DNA of 6,175 bases from Thermoplasmatota archaeon (GCA_030609445.1 JAUWCF010000067.1:1-6175), one strand, 5' to 3'; shown: positions 1-5,792, numbered from the stretch's first letter. Notes: generated by a model from the letters alone, not told the origin. Made by a program: numbers and translations.

Positions 1-1
1 T

Positions 2-640
2 TTATTTGCTATTACAACTTTTGTAATACTGGAAGCACTTAAGATTCTAGAAGCCTATAAGATAATTCATGTGGCTGTTTTTTCTGAGTTATTTATTCTT
101 GTTTTTATTTTGTTCATGATTGTTGGTTTGTGGAAATTGAAATCATTAATCAAAGGATTGTCTGATTTTGGCCAGGCTTTTGTTATCACCTCTGAAAATA
201 AACATGAGGATAAACTTGTTTCTATTGTTAAAGATGTAAAAGATGTCTGTTATGTAACTTTAAAAGAGCCTTATAAAAAAGTAGTTGATGTTCTTAATAT
301 GTATAATATTGATACATCAGGCATACAATTTATTGATGCATCAGGTGCTAGCTGTGACGCTGATAATTGTATTAATATAAATAATAATCCTGATGATCTT
401 AAAAATACGTTGGATAGGGTACTTAAGGAGAAAGGTTTGCGTTGTGTTGTTATAGATGATATTACGGAGTTGAAAAACATTGAGTCATTTGAGTTGCCTT
501 TGTTTATTCAAGATACTTCTTCTTTGATTAAGACTAATGAAGCTCAAGGTTTTTTTATTGGTAAAATGGAACATTTGGGTAAAGAAACAATCAATGATAT
601 TTCAATGATTGTAGACAAAATGATTGGTGAGGAAAAATGA
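2..640 (+). CDS. Membrane-anchored signalling protein with P-loop-less RecA/KaiC-like domain (5' end cut by window edge)
   Basis: The reading frame is open from base 2 to the TGA at 638-640, giving 212 visible residues and no stop at the left edge, so the true start lies outside the window. A GTG at 71 could be called as a start, but it has no ribosome binding site, and the 23 residues before it continue a membrane-protein pattern. Visible residues 1-16 are hydrophobic, and residues about 31-44 (LFILVFILFMIVGL) form a clear membrane helix followed by basic residues, so the rest is probably cytoplasmic. The soluble part follows a RecA/KaiC-like order: a strand (AFVITSEN) where a Walker A loop would sit, then CYVTLKEPYKK, then IQFIDASG, then a Walker B-like strand RCVVIDDITEL (about 147-157). 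No GxxxxGK[ST] motif is present, so ATP hydrolysis is unlikely. It resembles DUF835-type or KaiC-like archaeal signalling domains; this family call is inference. The 4-bp overlap with the next gene suggests a joint function with the response regulator. Confidence 0.7.
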   Translation, partial: LFAITTFVILEALKILEAYKIIHVAVFSELFILVFILFMIVGLWKLKSLIKGLSDFGQAFVITSENKHEDKLVSIVKDVKDVCYVTLKEPYKKVVDVLNMYNIDTSGIQFIDASGASCDADNCININNNPDDLKNTLDRVLKEKGLRCVVIDDITELKNIESFELPLFIQDTSSLIKTNEAQGFFIGKMEHLGKETINDISMIVDKMIGEEK

Positions 641-1014
641 CCAAGAAGATTATGATTGTTGATGATACGAAAGATACGGTTGGAATGGTTAAAAAGCTTC
701 TTGAATCTGAGGGTTATGAGACGATGGATGCTTATAACGGTAAGGATGCTTTGGATTTGCTTAAGACGGTCAAGCAGAAACCCGATCTGCTGCTTTTGGA
801 TATGTTTATGCCCGAGATGAGTGGCAGAGAGGTCTGTGAGAGAATCAGAAAAGATGATGAGTTGAAAGATATCAAGATTGCCTTTTTTACGGTTGCTGCC
901 TTTCGAGAACAGGGTAAGCAGATGCTTAAGGATTTAAATGTTTCAGATTATATCACTAAGCCTTTTGATATTGATGATGTGTTGAAAAGAGTGCAAAAAG
1001 TGTTGAAAGAGTGA
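637..1014 (+). CDS. Single-domain response regulator (CheY-like receiver)
   Basis: This 125-residue protein is one receiver domain with no output domain. The expected residues are present: acidic pair D9-D10 in IMIVDDTKD, phospho-acceptor D55 in LLLLDMFMPEMSG, switch T85 in AFFTVAA, and K108 in YITKPF. The usual DDE is DDT here, a mild variation at a position that tolerates change. The ATG sits inside the upstream stop (ATGA), giving translational coupling, with GGTGAGG at 626-632 as ribosome binding site. It probably receives phosphate from a histidine kinase and acts by protein contact. Its partner could be the upstream membrane protein or a kinase outside the window. The kinase at 4039-5328 is in a separate transcription unit but could also serve it. 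The receiver assignment is secure; the pathway is unknown. Confidence 0.95.
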   Translation: MTKKIMIVDDTKDTVGMVKKLLESEGYETMDAYNGKDALDLLKTVKQKPDLLLLDMFMPEMSGREVCERIRKDDELKDIKIAFFTVAAFREQGKQMLKDLNVSDYITKPFDIDDVLKRVQKVLKE

Positions 1015-1018
1015 ACGC

Positions 1019-1053
1019 TTTTTTGCTTTTGACTTTTCTTTTTAGACTTTTTT
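1019..1053 (+). terminator. Archaeal-type poly-T terminator region
   Basis: Within 5-40 bases of the response regulator stop there are T runs at 1019-1024 (six), 1027-1030 (four), 1034-1037 (four), 1039-1043 (five) and 1048-1053 (six). There is no GC-rich hairpin. Archaeal RNA polymerase terminates on such oligo-T tracts, so this probably ends the first operon. Confidence 0.65.
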
Positions 1054-1065
1054 GGATTATGCTGT

Positions 1066-1080
1066 GGAAAAATATATATC
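1066..1080 (+). promoter_or_regulatory. Archaeal BRE/TATA promoter of the PAS-STAS-kinase operon
   Basis: The sequence GGAAAAATATATATC has a purine-rich, BRE-like GGAAAA followed by TATATAT (1073-1079). It lies in the only sizeable gap before the 1162 gene and just after the T-tracts of the previous unit. With usual archaeal spacing of about 25 bases, transcription would start near 1100-1105, leaving a 5' leader of about 60 bases. A weaker AT-rich alternative lies at 1082-1093. Confidence 0.55.
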
Positions 1081-1103
1081 TCAAATAAATATACAACACT
1101 TAA

Positions 1104-1121
1104 GTAATGTTTCAGCATTAC
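1104..1121. repeat. Perfect 6-bp inverted repeat at the predicted transcription start (possible operator)
   Basis: GTAATG (1104-1109) and CATTAC (1116-1121) are perfect reverse complements separated by six bases. The element falls about 25-45 bases downstream of the TATA box, at or just after the expected start site. There it could act as a repressor operator or form a short hairpin in the 5' leader. Arms of six AT-rich bases can occur by chance, so the assignment is tentative. Confidence 0.3.
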
Positions 1122-1161
1122 GAATGTAGCTATTTGAATCTATGGGCATAAAGGATGAGAT

Positions 1162-3141
1162 ATGTGGTGGTTTTTAATGAGAGATGAACCAGACATTGTC
1201 AAAGAGTTGAGAGGGGTTGAACGTCTTGGTGCGTTGCAGAGTAAAGTGCAGAGCGATTATGAGGAATTAGAGGTGCCGGAGGAATCACCTGAAAGTATTT
1301 CCGGTAAGACAGTTGGATTTGCTGATGATTATGTTGAAGGGGACAAAGGAACAGATACCGCTAGTGGCGAAAACATCGGGGTGGGCTCCCCGAAGATGGA
1401 AAATAAGTATCGTTTAATCGCTGAGAATACAAGTGATTTAATTTGCACAACGACTTTTTCATTGAAACCAATCTATACCTACGTTAGCCCTTCATACAAG
1501 AAGATTCTTGGATATGAACCAGAAGAGATGATTGGTAAGAATAGTTATGATTTCATACATCCTGATGATACAAAGAATATAACTCCCATCCTAAAAAAAT
1601 ATCTTTCGATGAAGATTAATAAACTTTTAACTAGGGCCAAGCAGAATCCAGTTGAAAAGTTTGAAAATCGTGTGATAGATAAATCTGGAAATTGGCATTA
1701 CGTGGAGAATACTGCAAACATTATAGGTAAAGAGATACTCATTGTTTCAAAAGATGTCACCGAGCGGAAGAAAGCAGAAGAAGAATTAAATAAATATCAT
1801 ATACATCTTGAGGAATTAGTTGATGAACGTACGTCTAAATTGCAACAAGAAATCATTGAGCGCAAGCAGGTAGAAGAGGTACTGCAGGAGAGTGAAGCGA
1901 AGTATCGGGACCTGCTTGAAAATGCCAACGACATTATTCAGAGTGTCACGCCAGATGGTCATTTTGTGTATGTTAACCGTGCTTGGCGAGATAACTTTGG
2001 GTATATTGAGGGAGAAATCGCCGACCTTTCGCTATTTGACATTATTCATCCGGATAGTCAGGCACACTGCATGGAGATGTTCCAGCGTGTGATGTCTGGA
2101 GAGAAGGTTGATAACGTTGAAGCCATGTTCGTTGCCAAGGACGGTAAGGAAATTTCGGTTGAGGGGAACGTCAACTGCAAATTCGTAGATGGGAAGCCAG
2201 TTTACACCCGATGCATCTTCCGCGACATCACCGAGAGTAAGACGATCAAGGAGAAATTAGAAAGGTCCGAAGAAAAATACAGGACAACATTTGAACATAC
2301 AGGCTCTGCAATGGCAATTTTGGAAGAAGATACTGTCATTTCACTTGCCAACTCTCAATTTGAACAATTAACAGGATATCCAAAAGAGGAAATTGAAGGG
2401 AAGAGTTGGACAAAGTTTGTTCATCCGGATGATGTAAAAGTAATGCTTGAACGTCATAAAGTCCGTAGAGTAAATCCAGAAGGAGTTATTACGGAATATG
2501 AATTCAGGGCGTTGCGTAAAGACGGAGATATTCGTAATGCAATGATCGAAGTTACCATGATTCCCAAAACGAAAAAGTCAGTTGTTTCTCTTATAGACAT
2601 CACCGAGCGGAAGAAGGCAGATGAGGCGCTTAAGGAAAGCGAAGGTAAATACAGAGCTTTAATTGAGGCAACAGACACTGGCTTTGTAATCCTTGATGCG
2701 AAGGGTAATGTATTGGATGCGAACGATGAATACGTCCGCCTGACAGGGCATAAAGTACGGAAAGACATTTTAGGCAGATGTGTAGTAGAATGGACAGCCG
2801 AGTACGATAAAGAAAGAAATGCAAAAGAGGTAAAAAAATGTTTTGAACAGGGCGTTATGAGAAACTTGGAGATTGACTATGTAGATAAAGCCGGCAAAGT
2901 TACTTCAATAGAAATTAATGCTACCGCTGTTAAAACAAAAGAAGGAACAATAGTGATAACTTTATGCCGTGACATCACCGAGCGCAAGCAGGCAGACGAA
3001 GCATTGCAGGGTGTAACGGAAAAACTTGAAAGAAAAGTCGATGAGCTTCAACGATACAAGAAAGTTACTGTTGGTAGAGAGTTGAAGATGAGGGAATTGA
3101 AGAAAAGGATTGAAGACTTAGAAGGAAGTGTGAAAAAATGA
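1162..3141 (+). CDS. Four-PAS-domain sensor protein without kinase domain
   Basis: This 659-residue protein has a polar, acidic and probably disordered N-terminus (about 1-78), then four PAS/PAC modules. PAS1 (about 80-205) has FIHPDD; PAS2 (245-360) has IIHPDS; PAS3 (370-485) has FVHPDD; PAS4 (495-610) is more divergent. Each ends in a D[VI]TE PAC signature. Residues about 201-245 form a helical linker with EELVDERTSKLQ, and about 610-655 a C-terminal coiled coil containing VGRELKMRELKKRI. There is no H-box, no ATPase N or G boxes, no GGDEF/EAL, no DNA-binding domain and no membrane helix, so it looks like a cytoplasmic sensor or scaffold whose output lies in another protein. The ligand cannot be read from the sequence. 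The start at ATG 1162 follows an in-frame stop at 1156-1158. ATG 1177, with GGTGG at 1166-1170, is a credible alternative, giving 654 residues. The stop overlaps the next gene by 4 bp. Confidence 0.9.
   Translation: MWWFLMRDEPDIVKELRGVERLGALQSKVQSDYEELEVPEESPESISGKTVGFADDYVEGDKGTDTASGENIGVGSPKMENKYRLIAENTSDLICTTTFSLKPIYTYVSPSYKKILGYEPEEMIGKNSYDFIHPDDTKNITPILKKYLSMKINKLLTRAKQNPVEKFENRVIDKSGNWHYVENTANIIGKEILIVSKDVTERKKAEEELNKYHIHLEELVDERTSKLQQEIIERKQVEEVLQESEAKYRDLLENANDIIQSVTPDGHFVYVNRAWRDNFGYIEGEIADLSLFDIIHPDSQAHCMEMFQRVMSGEKVDNVEAMFVAKDGKEISVEGNVNCKFVDGKPVYTRCIFRDITESKTIKEKLERSEEKYRTTFEHTGSAMAILEEDTVISLANSQFEQLTGYPKEEIEGKSWTKFVHPDDVKVMLERHKVRRVNPEGVITEYEFRALRKDGDIRNAMIEVTMIPKTKKSVVSLIDITERKKADEALKESEGKYRALIEATDTGFVILDAKGNVLDANDEYVRLTGHKVRKDILGRCVVEWTAEYDKERNAKEVKKCFEQGVMRNLEIDYVDKAGKVTSIEINATAVKTKEGTIVITLCRDITERKQADEALQGVTEKLERKVDELQRYKKVTVGRELKMRELKKRIEDLEGSVKK
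1376..1393. repeat. GC-rich inverted repeat inside the PAS gene
   Basis: TCGGGG (1376-1381) and CCCCGA (1388-1393) are perfect reverse complements around a six-base spacer. This is one of the most GC-rich spots in the window. It lies exactly where the disordered N-terminus meets PAS1 and three bases before an in-frame ATG (1396, residue M79). In mRNA it would make a compact hairpin. It could mark a fusion joint or affect internal initiation, or it may be incidental. Confidence 0.4.
1753..2988 (+). repeat. Four near-identical PAS-junction repeats (DITERK-coding, GC-rich)
   Basis: The sequence GACATCACCGAGCGGAAG or a close form recurs at 1753-1770 (GATGTCACCGAGCGGAAG), 2224-2235 (GACATCACCGAG only), 2596-2613 (exact) and 2971-2988 (GACATCACCGAGCGCAAG). 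A partial relative, GAGCGCAAGCAGGTAGAAGAG, begins at 1858. Each copy closes a PAS/PAC module. The protein motif is a normal PAC ending, but the shared GC-ending codons are unlike the AT-ending codons around them. Spacing between copies is 471, 372 and 375 bases. Confidence 0.8.
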
Positions 3142-3521
3142 AAGAAGAAGATGGAGAAATCCGGGTGGGGGAAAGTAGATTCTATCTTGGTGAAGATAAT
3201 ATCATTTATGAAACTATTGTTGGAGATTTTGACGAACAGAACGCGCTTGGAGCAAGAGAGGCTATTTATAAATTAGCTGATAAGGCTAACGAGAGAACAA
3301 AAATGCTTATTGATCTTGATGAAGCTGGAAATCAATCATATGAAGCAAGAAAAATTGTACAGGAATTGTTCGATACAGAAGTATGTGGGAAAATTGCCCT
3401 ATTTGGATTGCATCCAGTTGCAAGGGTTACTGCATCTTTTGTTATAGGAGCTTCTAAAAAGAAAGATATATGTTTTTTCAAGACGATGGAGGGGGCTCTT
3501 GCATGGCTTAAGGAGGAATAA
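3138..3521 (+). CDS. SpoIIAA/STAS-like protein, copy 1
   Basis: This 127-residue soluble protein has the layout of the SpoIIAA-like STAS family: an N-terminal strand pair (NIIYETIVGDFDEQ), a helix, a central strand (KMLIDLDEAG, about 55-64), a helix starting at EARK, a strand (KIALFGLHPVARV), and a C-terminal WLKEE. S67 in AGNQSYEARK lies near the position phosphorylated in classical SpoIIAA proteins and aligns with S64 of copy 2; phosphorylation here is inference. The start ATG overlaps the stop of the PAS gene (ATGA at 3138-3141), indicating translational coupling. Archaea lack sigma factors, so it should not be called an anti-anti-sigma factor. A role as a regulatory partner of the PAS protein or the kinase is more likely. 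Family confidence is good; function is unknown. Confidence 0.75.
   Translation: MKEEDGEIRVGESRFYLGEDNIIYETIVGDFDEQNALGAREAIYKLADKANERTKMLIDLDEAGNQSYEARKIVQELFDTEVCGKIALFGLHPVARVTASFVIGASKKKDICFFKTMEGALAWLKEE
3511..3516 (+). promoter_or_regulatory. Ribosome binding site of STAS copy 2, embedded in the end of copy 1
   Basis: AGGAGG, a full anti-Shine-Dalgarno match, lies inside the last codons of copy 1 and ends 9 bases before ATG 3526. It decides the start of copy 2: a longer reading from TTG 3499 would place this ribosome binding site inside the coding sequence and is rejected. Confidence 0.85.
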
Positions 3522-3525
3522 AACA

Positions 3526-3900
3526 ATGATGGAAGATCAAAATGAAAAATATAAAGTTTGGTGGGATGAAAAAGAAGGCATTATTAGATGCAAATATCTT
3601 GGAGATTTTATTGAGGAAGATGCCAAAAAATACTTCTCAGCAGTTGTTAAGATTGCCGAAAATGAGCCAGGTAAAGCTTTAATATTAAACGATATGACTA
3701 AGGCAGGAACAGCATCTTCTGGCGCGAGAAAACAATTTGCAGAGCTAATGAAATCAGATAGGTTTGCAAAGCATGCGTTTTGGGGAGCAAACATTACAAC
3801 ACGTGTCGCTCTTTCATTTGTAGTGGCTTTTTCTAAAGTAAAGAATGTCAAAATCTTCGACACTGAAGAAAAAGCACTGTGGTGGCTAAAGGAGGGATAA
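3526..3900 (+). CDS. SpoIIAA/STAS-like protein, copy 2
   Basis: This 124-residue protein is a diverged paralogue of the preceding gene, at roughly 30% identity by eye. Shared landmarks are the N-terminal strand and GDF turn (CKYLGDFIEED), the central strand LILNDMTKAG followed by a serine-containing stretch (ASSGARK, S64), a helix, the TTRVALSFVVAFSK region, and the C-terminal FDTEEKALWWLKEG. The start is ATG 3526 (ATG 3529 is adjacent), fixed by AGGAGG at 3511-3516. It begins 4 bases after copy 1 ends. The 3' end carries AGGAGGG for a third copy, so the gene and its embedded ribosome binding site look duplicated in tandem. S64 is a possible phosphorylation site by analogy only. Its likely role is as a partner-switch component in the same cytoplasmic signalling set. 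Confidence 0.75.
   Translation: MMEDQNEKYKVWWDEKEGIIRCKYLGDFIEEDAKKYFSAVVKIAENEPGKALILNDMTKAGTASSGARKQFAELMKSDRFAKHAFWGANITTRVALSFVVAFSKVKNVKIFDTEEKALWWLKEG
3890..3896 (+). promoter_or_regulatory. Strong ribosome binding site left in front of the broken third STAS copy
   Basis: AGGAGGG lies in the final codons of copy 2 and ends 8 bases before ATG 3905, the same arrangement that precedes copy 2. It implies that a full gene once started at 3905. It may still drive translation of a 15-residue leftover peptide. Confidence 0.7.
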
Positions 3901-3904
3901 TATT

Positions 3905-4007
3905 ATGATAACGAATAACCATAAACATAAAACCTGGTGGGGCAGGGAGTGATAAAATTAGAGTCTTTGAAACCGAAGAAGAGATAATCCTGTGGCTGAA
4001 AAATTAA
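3905..4007 (+). pseudogene. Remnant of a third STAS-like gene with a large internal deletion
   Basis: Starting at ATG 3905 the frame reads MITNNHKHKTWWGRE and stops at TGA 3950-3952. Its KHKTWW matches KYKVWW at the start of copy 2. In the +1 frame, from about 3939 to TAA 4005-4007, the DNA reads GSDKIRVFETEEEIILWLKN, which matches the FDTEEKALWWLKEG end of copy 2. The two ends of a STAS-like protein are therefore joined, out of frame, with about 85-90 central codons missing. A frameshift during translation would not restore a domain, because the core strands and helices are absent. The ribosome binding site is intact. This is a decayed third member of the tandem array, and it explains most of the 138 bases between copy 2 and the kinase. 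Confidence 0.8.
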
Positions 4008-4038
4008 CCGTCAAATTTGTTAAGGAGAAAGGCAAGTA

Positions 4039-5328
4039 ATGTCAAAATCAGAACTCGAACAATACAAACAATATGCCTCTACTCGTCTAAGTCAAATAAT
4101 ACCTATGTTACAAAGATATGCTATGGGTGATTTTTCCGAAAACATCGAAATACCAGAAAAAGAAGACGAGTTTACTGGGATATTAGTAGGATTAAACCTA
4201 ATGTTGGATGATATCAGAGAATTGATTAAAGCAGAAACTGACAGGGCATTTAGATTCTCGACTAAAGTGGACGAAATAATAGATACGATTCAGACAGCAG
4301 CAAGGGGGGATTATTCTGCCCATGTTAAGCTTTCAGGCAAGAATGATGAACTTGATGCACTTGCCATGGGCATAAACATGACGATCGAAGACGTCGGAGA
4401 GAGTATTAAAGAAGTTGAAAGAAACAAAGAGTTGTTACAGGAAAAAATTAAAGATTTAGAAAAAAGTGATTTAGCAGCGCTTAATATCATGGAAGATTTA
4501 CATGAAACTGCTGAACGACTAGAAAAAACGCAAGCGGTTATTCAACAAAAAAATATCGAACTTGAGAAGCTAAGCAGCCTAAAATCAGCTTTTCTGAACA
4601 TTACTTCTCATGAGCTACGTACGCCGATGTCTTCGGTTAAAGGATACATTCAGATGCTGTTGAAGCAGAAACTCGGAGAGATTAATAAGGACCAAAAGAG
4701 TGCTCTTGAAGTAGTTCATAGGAATGCTAATCGTTTGGATCGCCTTATTCAGGATATTTTGGATGTTTCTCGTCTTGAATCTGGTACGATGAAGTTTATC
4801 CCCAAGGATGCTAACGTTGGGAGATTGGTATGTGAAACCGCTGAGACGATGATGTATTCTGCAGCTCTAAAAGACATCAAACTGAATACCGAGATTGGAA
4901 AGGGGATACCAGATCTTTTTATCGATCAAGAGCGGATTAAACAAGTAATTATTAATCTTACAAATAACGCGATAAAGTTCTCACCTGACAAATCTATTAT
5001 TAATATAAAAGCGAAGAACGAACAAGACAATGTTTTGTTTGAGGTTGAGGATTTCGGACGGGGTATACCTAAGGATAAACAGGATAAGGTTTTTGAGACG
5101 TTTTATCAAGTAGATTCAGGAACAGATATAAAATTTGGCGGTGCAGGTCTCGGTCTTGCTATATCACGTGGCATTGTTATTGCCCATGGTGGTAAGGTTT
5201 GGGTTGAGAGTGAAGGTAAACCTGGTAAAGGTAGCACGTTTAAATTTACACTTCCTGTTAAATCTGTTAAAGATATTGAAGGGAGATTCAAAGCGATAGA
5301 CATATTTGGATTGAAAAACAATAAATGA
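4039..5328 (+). CDS. Soluble histidine kinase with tandem HAMP domains
   Basis: This 429-residue protein has no membrane segment. Two HAMP-like units are visible: about 19-66 (MLQRYAMGDFSENIEIPEKE and the helix after it) and about 77-128 (TIQTAARGDYSAHVKLSGKN and the helix after it). A coiled coil follows (about 125-180). The dimerisation and phosphoacceptor region has H191 in SHELRTP. The ATPase domain has the N box INLTNNAIKF (N310), G1 box VEDFGRGIP (338-343), F box FETFYQ and G2 box GGAGLGLAI (367-375). All catalytic motifs are present, so autophosphorylation is expected. Ribosome binding site AAGGAGA (4022-4028) lies 10 bases before ATG 4039. Without a periplasmic or PAS sensor of its own, its input probably comes from partners such as the PAS or STAS proteins upstream. 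The response regulator 58 bases downstream is the likely phosphate acceptor. Confidence 0.93.
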   Translation: MSKSELEQYKQYASTRLSQIIPMLQRYAMGDFSENIEIPEKEDEFTGILVGLNLMLDDIRELIKAETDRAFRFSTKVDEIIDTIQTAARGDYSAHVKLSGKNDELDALAMGINMTIEDVGESIKEVERNKELLQEKIKDLEKSDLAALNIMEDLHETAERLEKTQAVIQQKNIELEKLSSLKSAFLNITSHELRTPMSSVKGYIQMLLKQKLGEINKDQKSALEVVHRNANRLDRLIQDILDVSRLESGTMKFIPKDANVGRLVCETAETMMYSAALKDIKLNTEIGKGIPDLFIDQERIKQVIINLTNNAIKFSPDKSIINIKAKNEQDNVLFEVEDFGRGIPKDKQDKVFETFYQVDSGTDIKFGGAGLGLAISRGIVIAHGGKVWVESEGKPGKGSTFKFTLPVKSVKDIEGRFKAIDIFGLKNNK

Positions 5329-5340
5329 AAGCAGAAACTA

Positions 5341-5348
5341 TTTATAAA
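5341..5348 (+). promoter_or_regulatory. Possible internal TATA box for the second response regulator
   Basis: TTTATAAA lies in the gap between the kinase and the response regulator, preceded by a GCAGAAAC stretch that is only partly BRE-like. Usual spacing puts transcription start near 5370, giving a leader of about 17 bases that still includes the AGGTG ribosome binding site. This would let the regulator be made independently of the operon. Confidence 0.35.
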
Positions 5349-5386
5349 AACAAACATTACTAGAGCATTACAAGGTGGGGGAGAAA

Positions 5387-5746
5387 ATGACTAAGGTAAT
5401 GGTTGTTGATGATGAACCTGACCTTAGAGAAATGGTCGGTATTCTGATTAGTAAAGAGGGTTTTGAAACAGATCTGGCCAAGGATGGTTCAGATTTCCTT
5501 GAAAAAATCGATAGTTTTAATCCTGATATTGTCACGCTTGATGTGATGATGCCTGGGCTGACAACAAGTGAGATACTTAAAAAACTTAAGGAGAAGAAGA
5601 GTAACCCTAAAATCATATTGTTGACAGTTGTACGGTACTCCGAGGAGGAAAAAAGGAAGATATTTGAAATGGGGAACATAGTGGATTATGTCACAAAACC
5701 TTTTGAGCTTGATGATTTTATGGATGCCGTTAAAAAACACATGTAA
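5387..5746 (+). CDS. Single-domain response regulator (CheY-like receiver)
   Basis: This 119-residue protein is a lone receiver. D8-D9-E10 appears in MVVDDEPD, phospho-acceptor D52 in IVTLDVMMPG, T80 in ILLTVV, and K104 in YVTKPF. There is no DNA-binding or enzymatic output domain. The start is ATG 5387: its first residues (MTKVMVVDD) align with the other receiver (MTKKIMIVDD), and AGGTGGGGGAG at 5373-5383 precedes it. A longer reading from GTG 5375 would lie within that ribosome binding site and is not favoured. Its position right after the soluble histidine kinase suggests it is the cognate receiver. Output would then be by protein contact, perhaps back to the PAS or STAS components. Confidence 0.93.
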   Translation: MTKVMVVDDEPDLREMVGILISKEGFETDLAKDGSDFLEKIDSFNPDIVTLDVMMPGLTTSEILKKLKEKKSNPKIILLTVVRYSEEEKRKIFEMGNIVDYVTKPFELDDFMDAVKKHM

Positions 5747-5792
5747 TGCTATTTCTTTAAAAAACCAATCCCACGCCATTTGTAGTTTTTGT

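Noticed and set aside
71..73. GTG as the start of the first gene
   Set aside because: It has no ribosome binding site, and the frame is open to the left edge with membrane-protein-like sequence before it.
2454..2824. Minus-strand open frames of 64-104 codons within the PAS gene
   Set aside because: They are antisense to a well-supported coding region and show no recognisable domain or ribosome binding site.
1753..2988. PAS-junction repeats as a CRISPR or mobile-element repeat
   Set aside because: The repeats are in frame, encode the PAC motif, and are spaced by PAS modules of about 370-470 bases, not by short spacers.
3499..3525. TTG-initiated extension of STAS copy 2
   Set aside because: It would overlap copy 1 and place the AGGAGG ribosome binding site inside the coding sequence. 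ATG 3526 is properly spaced.
5375..5386. GTG-initiated extension of the second response regulator
   Set aside because: It lies inside the purine-rich ribosome binding site, and ATG 5387 aligns with the start of the other receiver.
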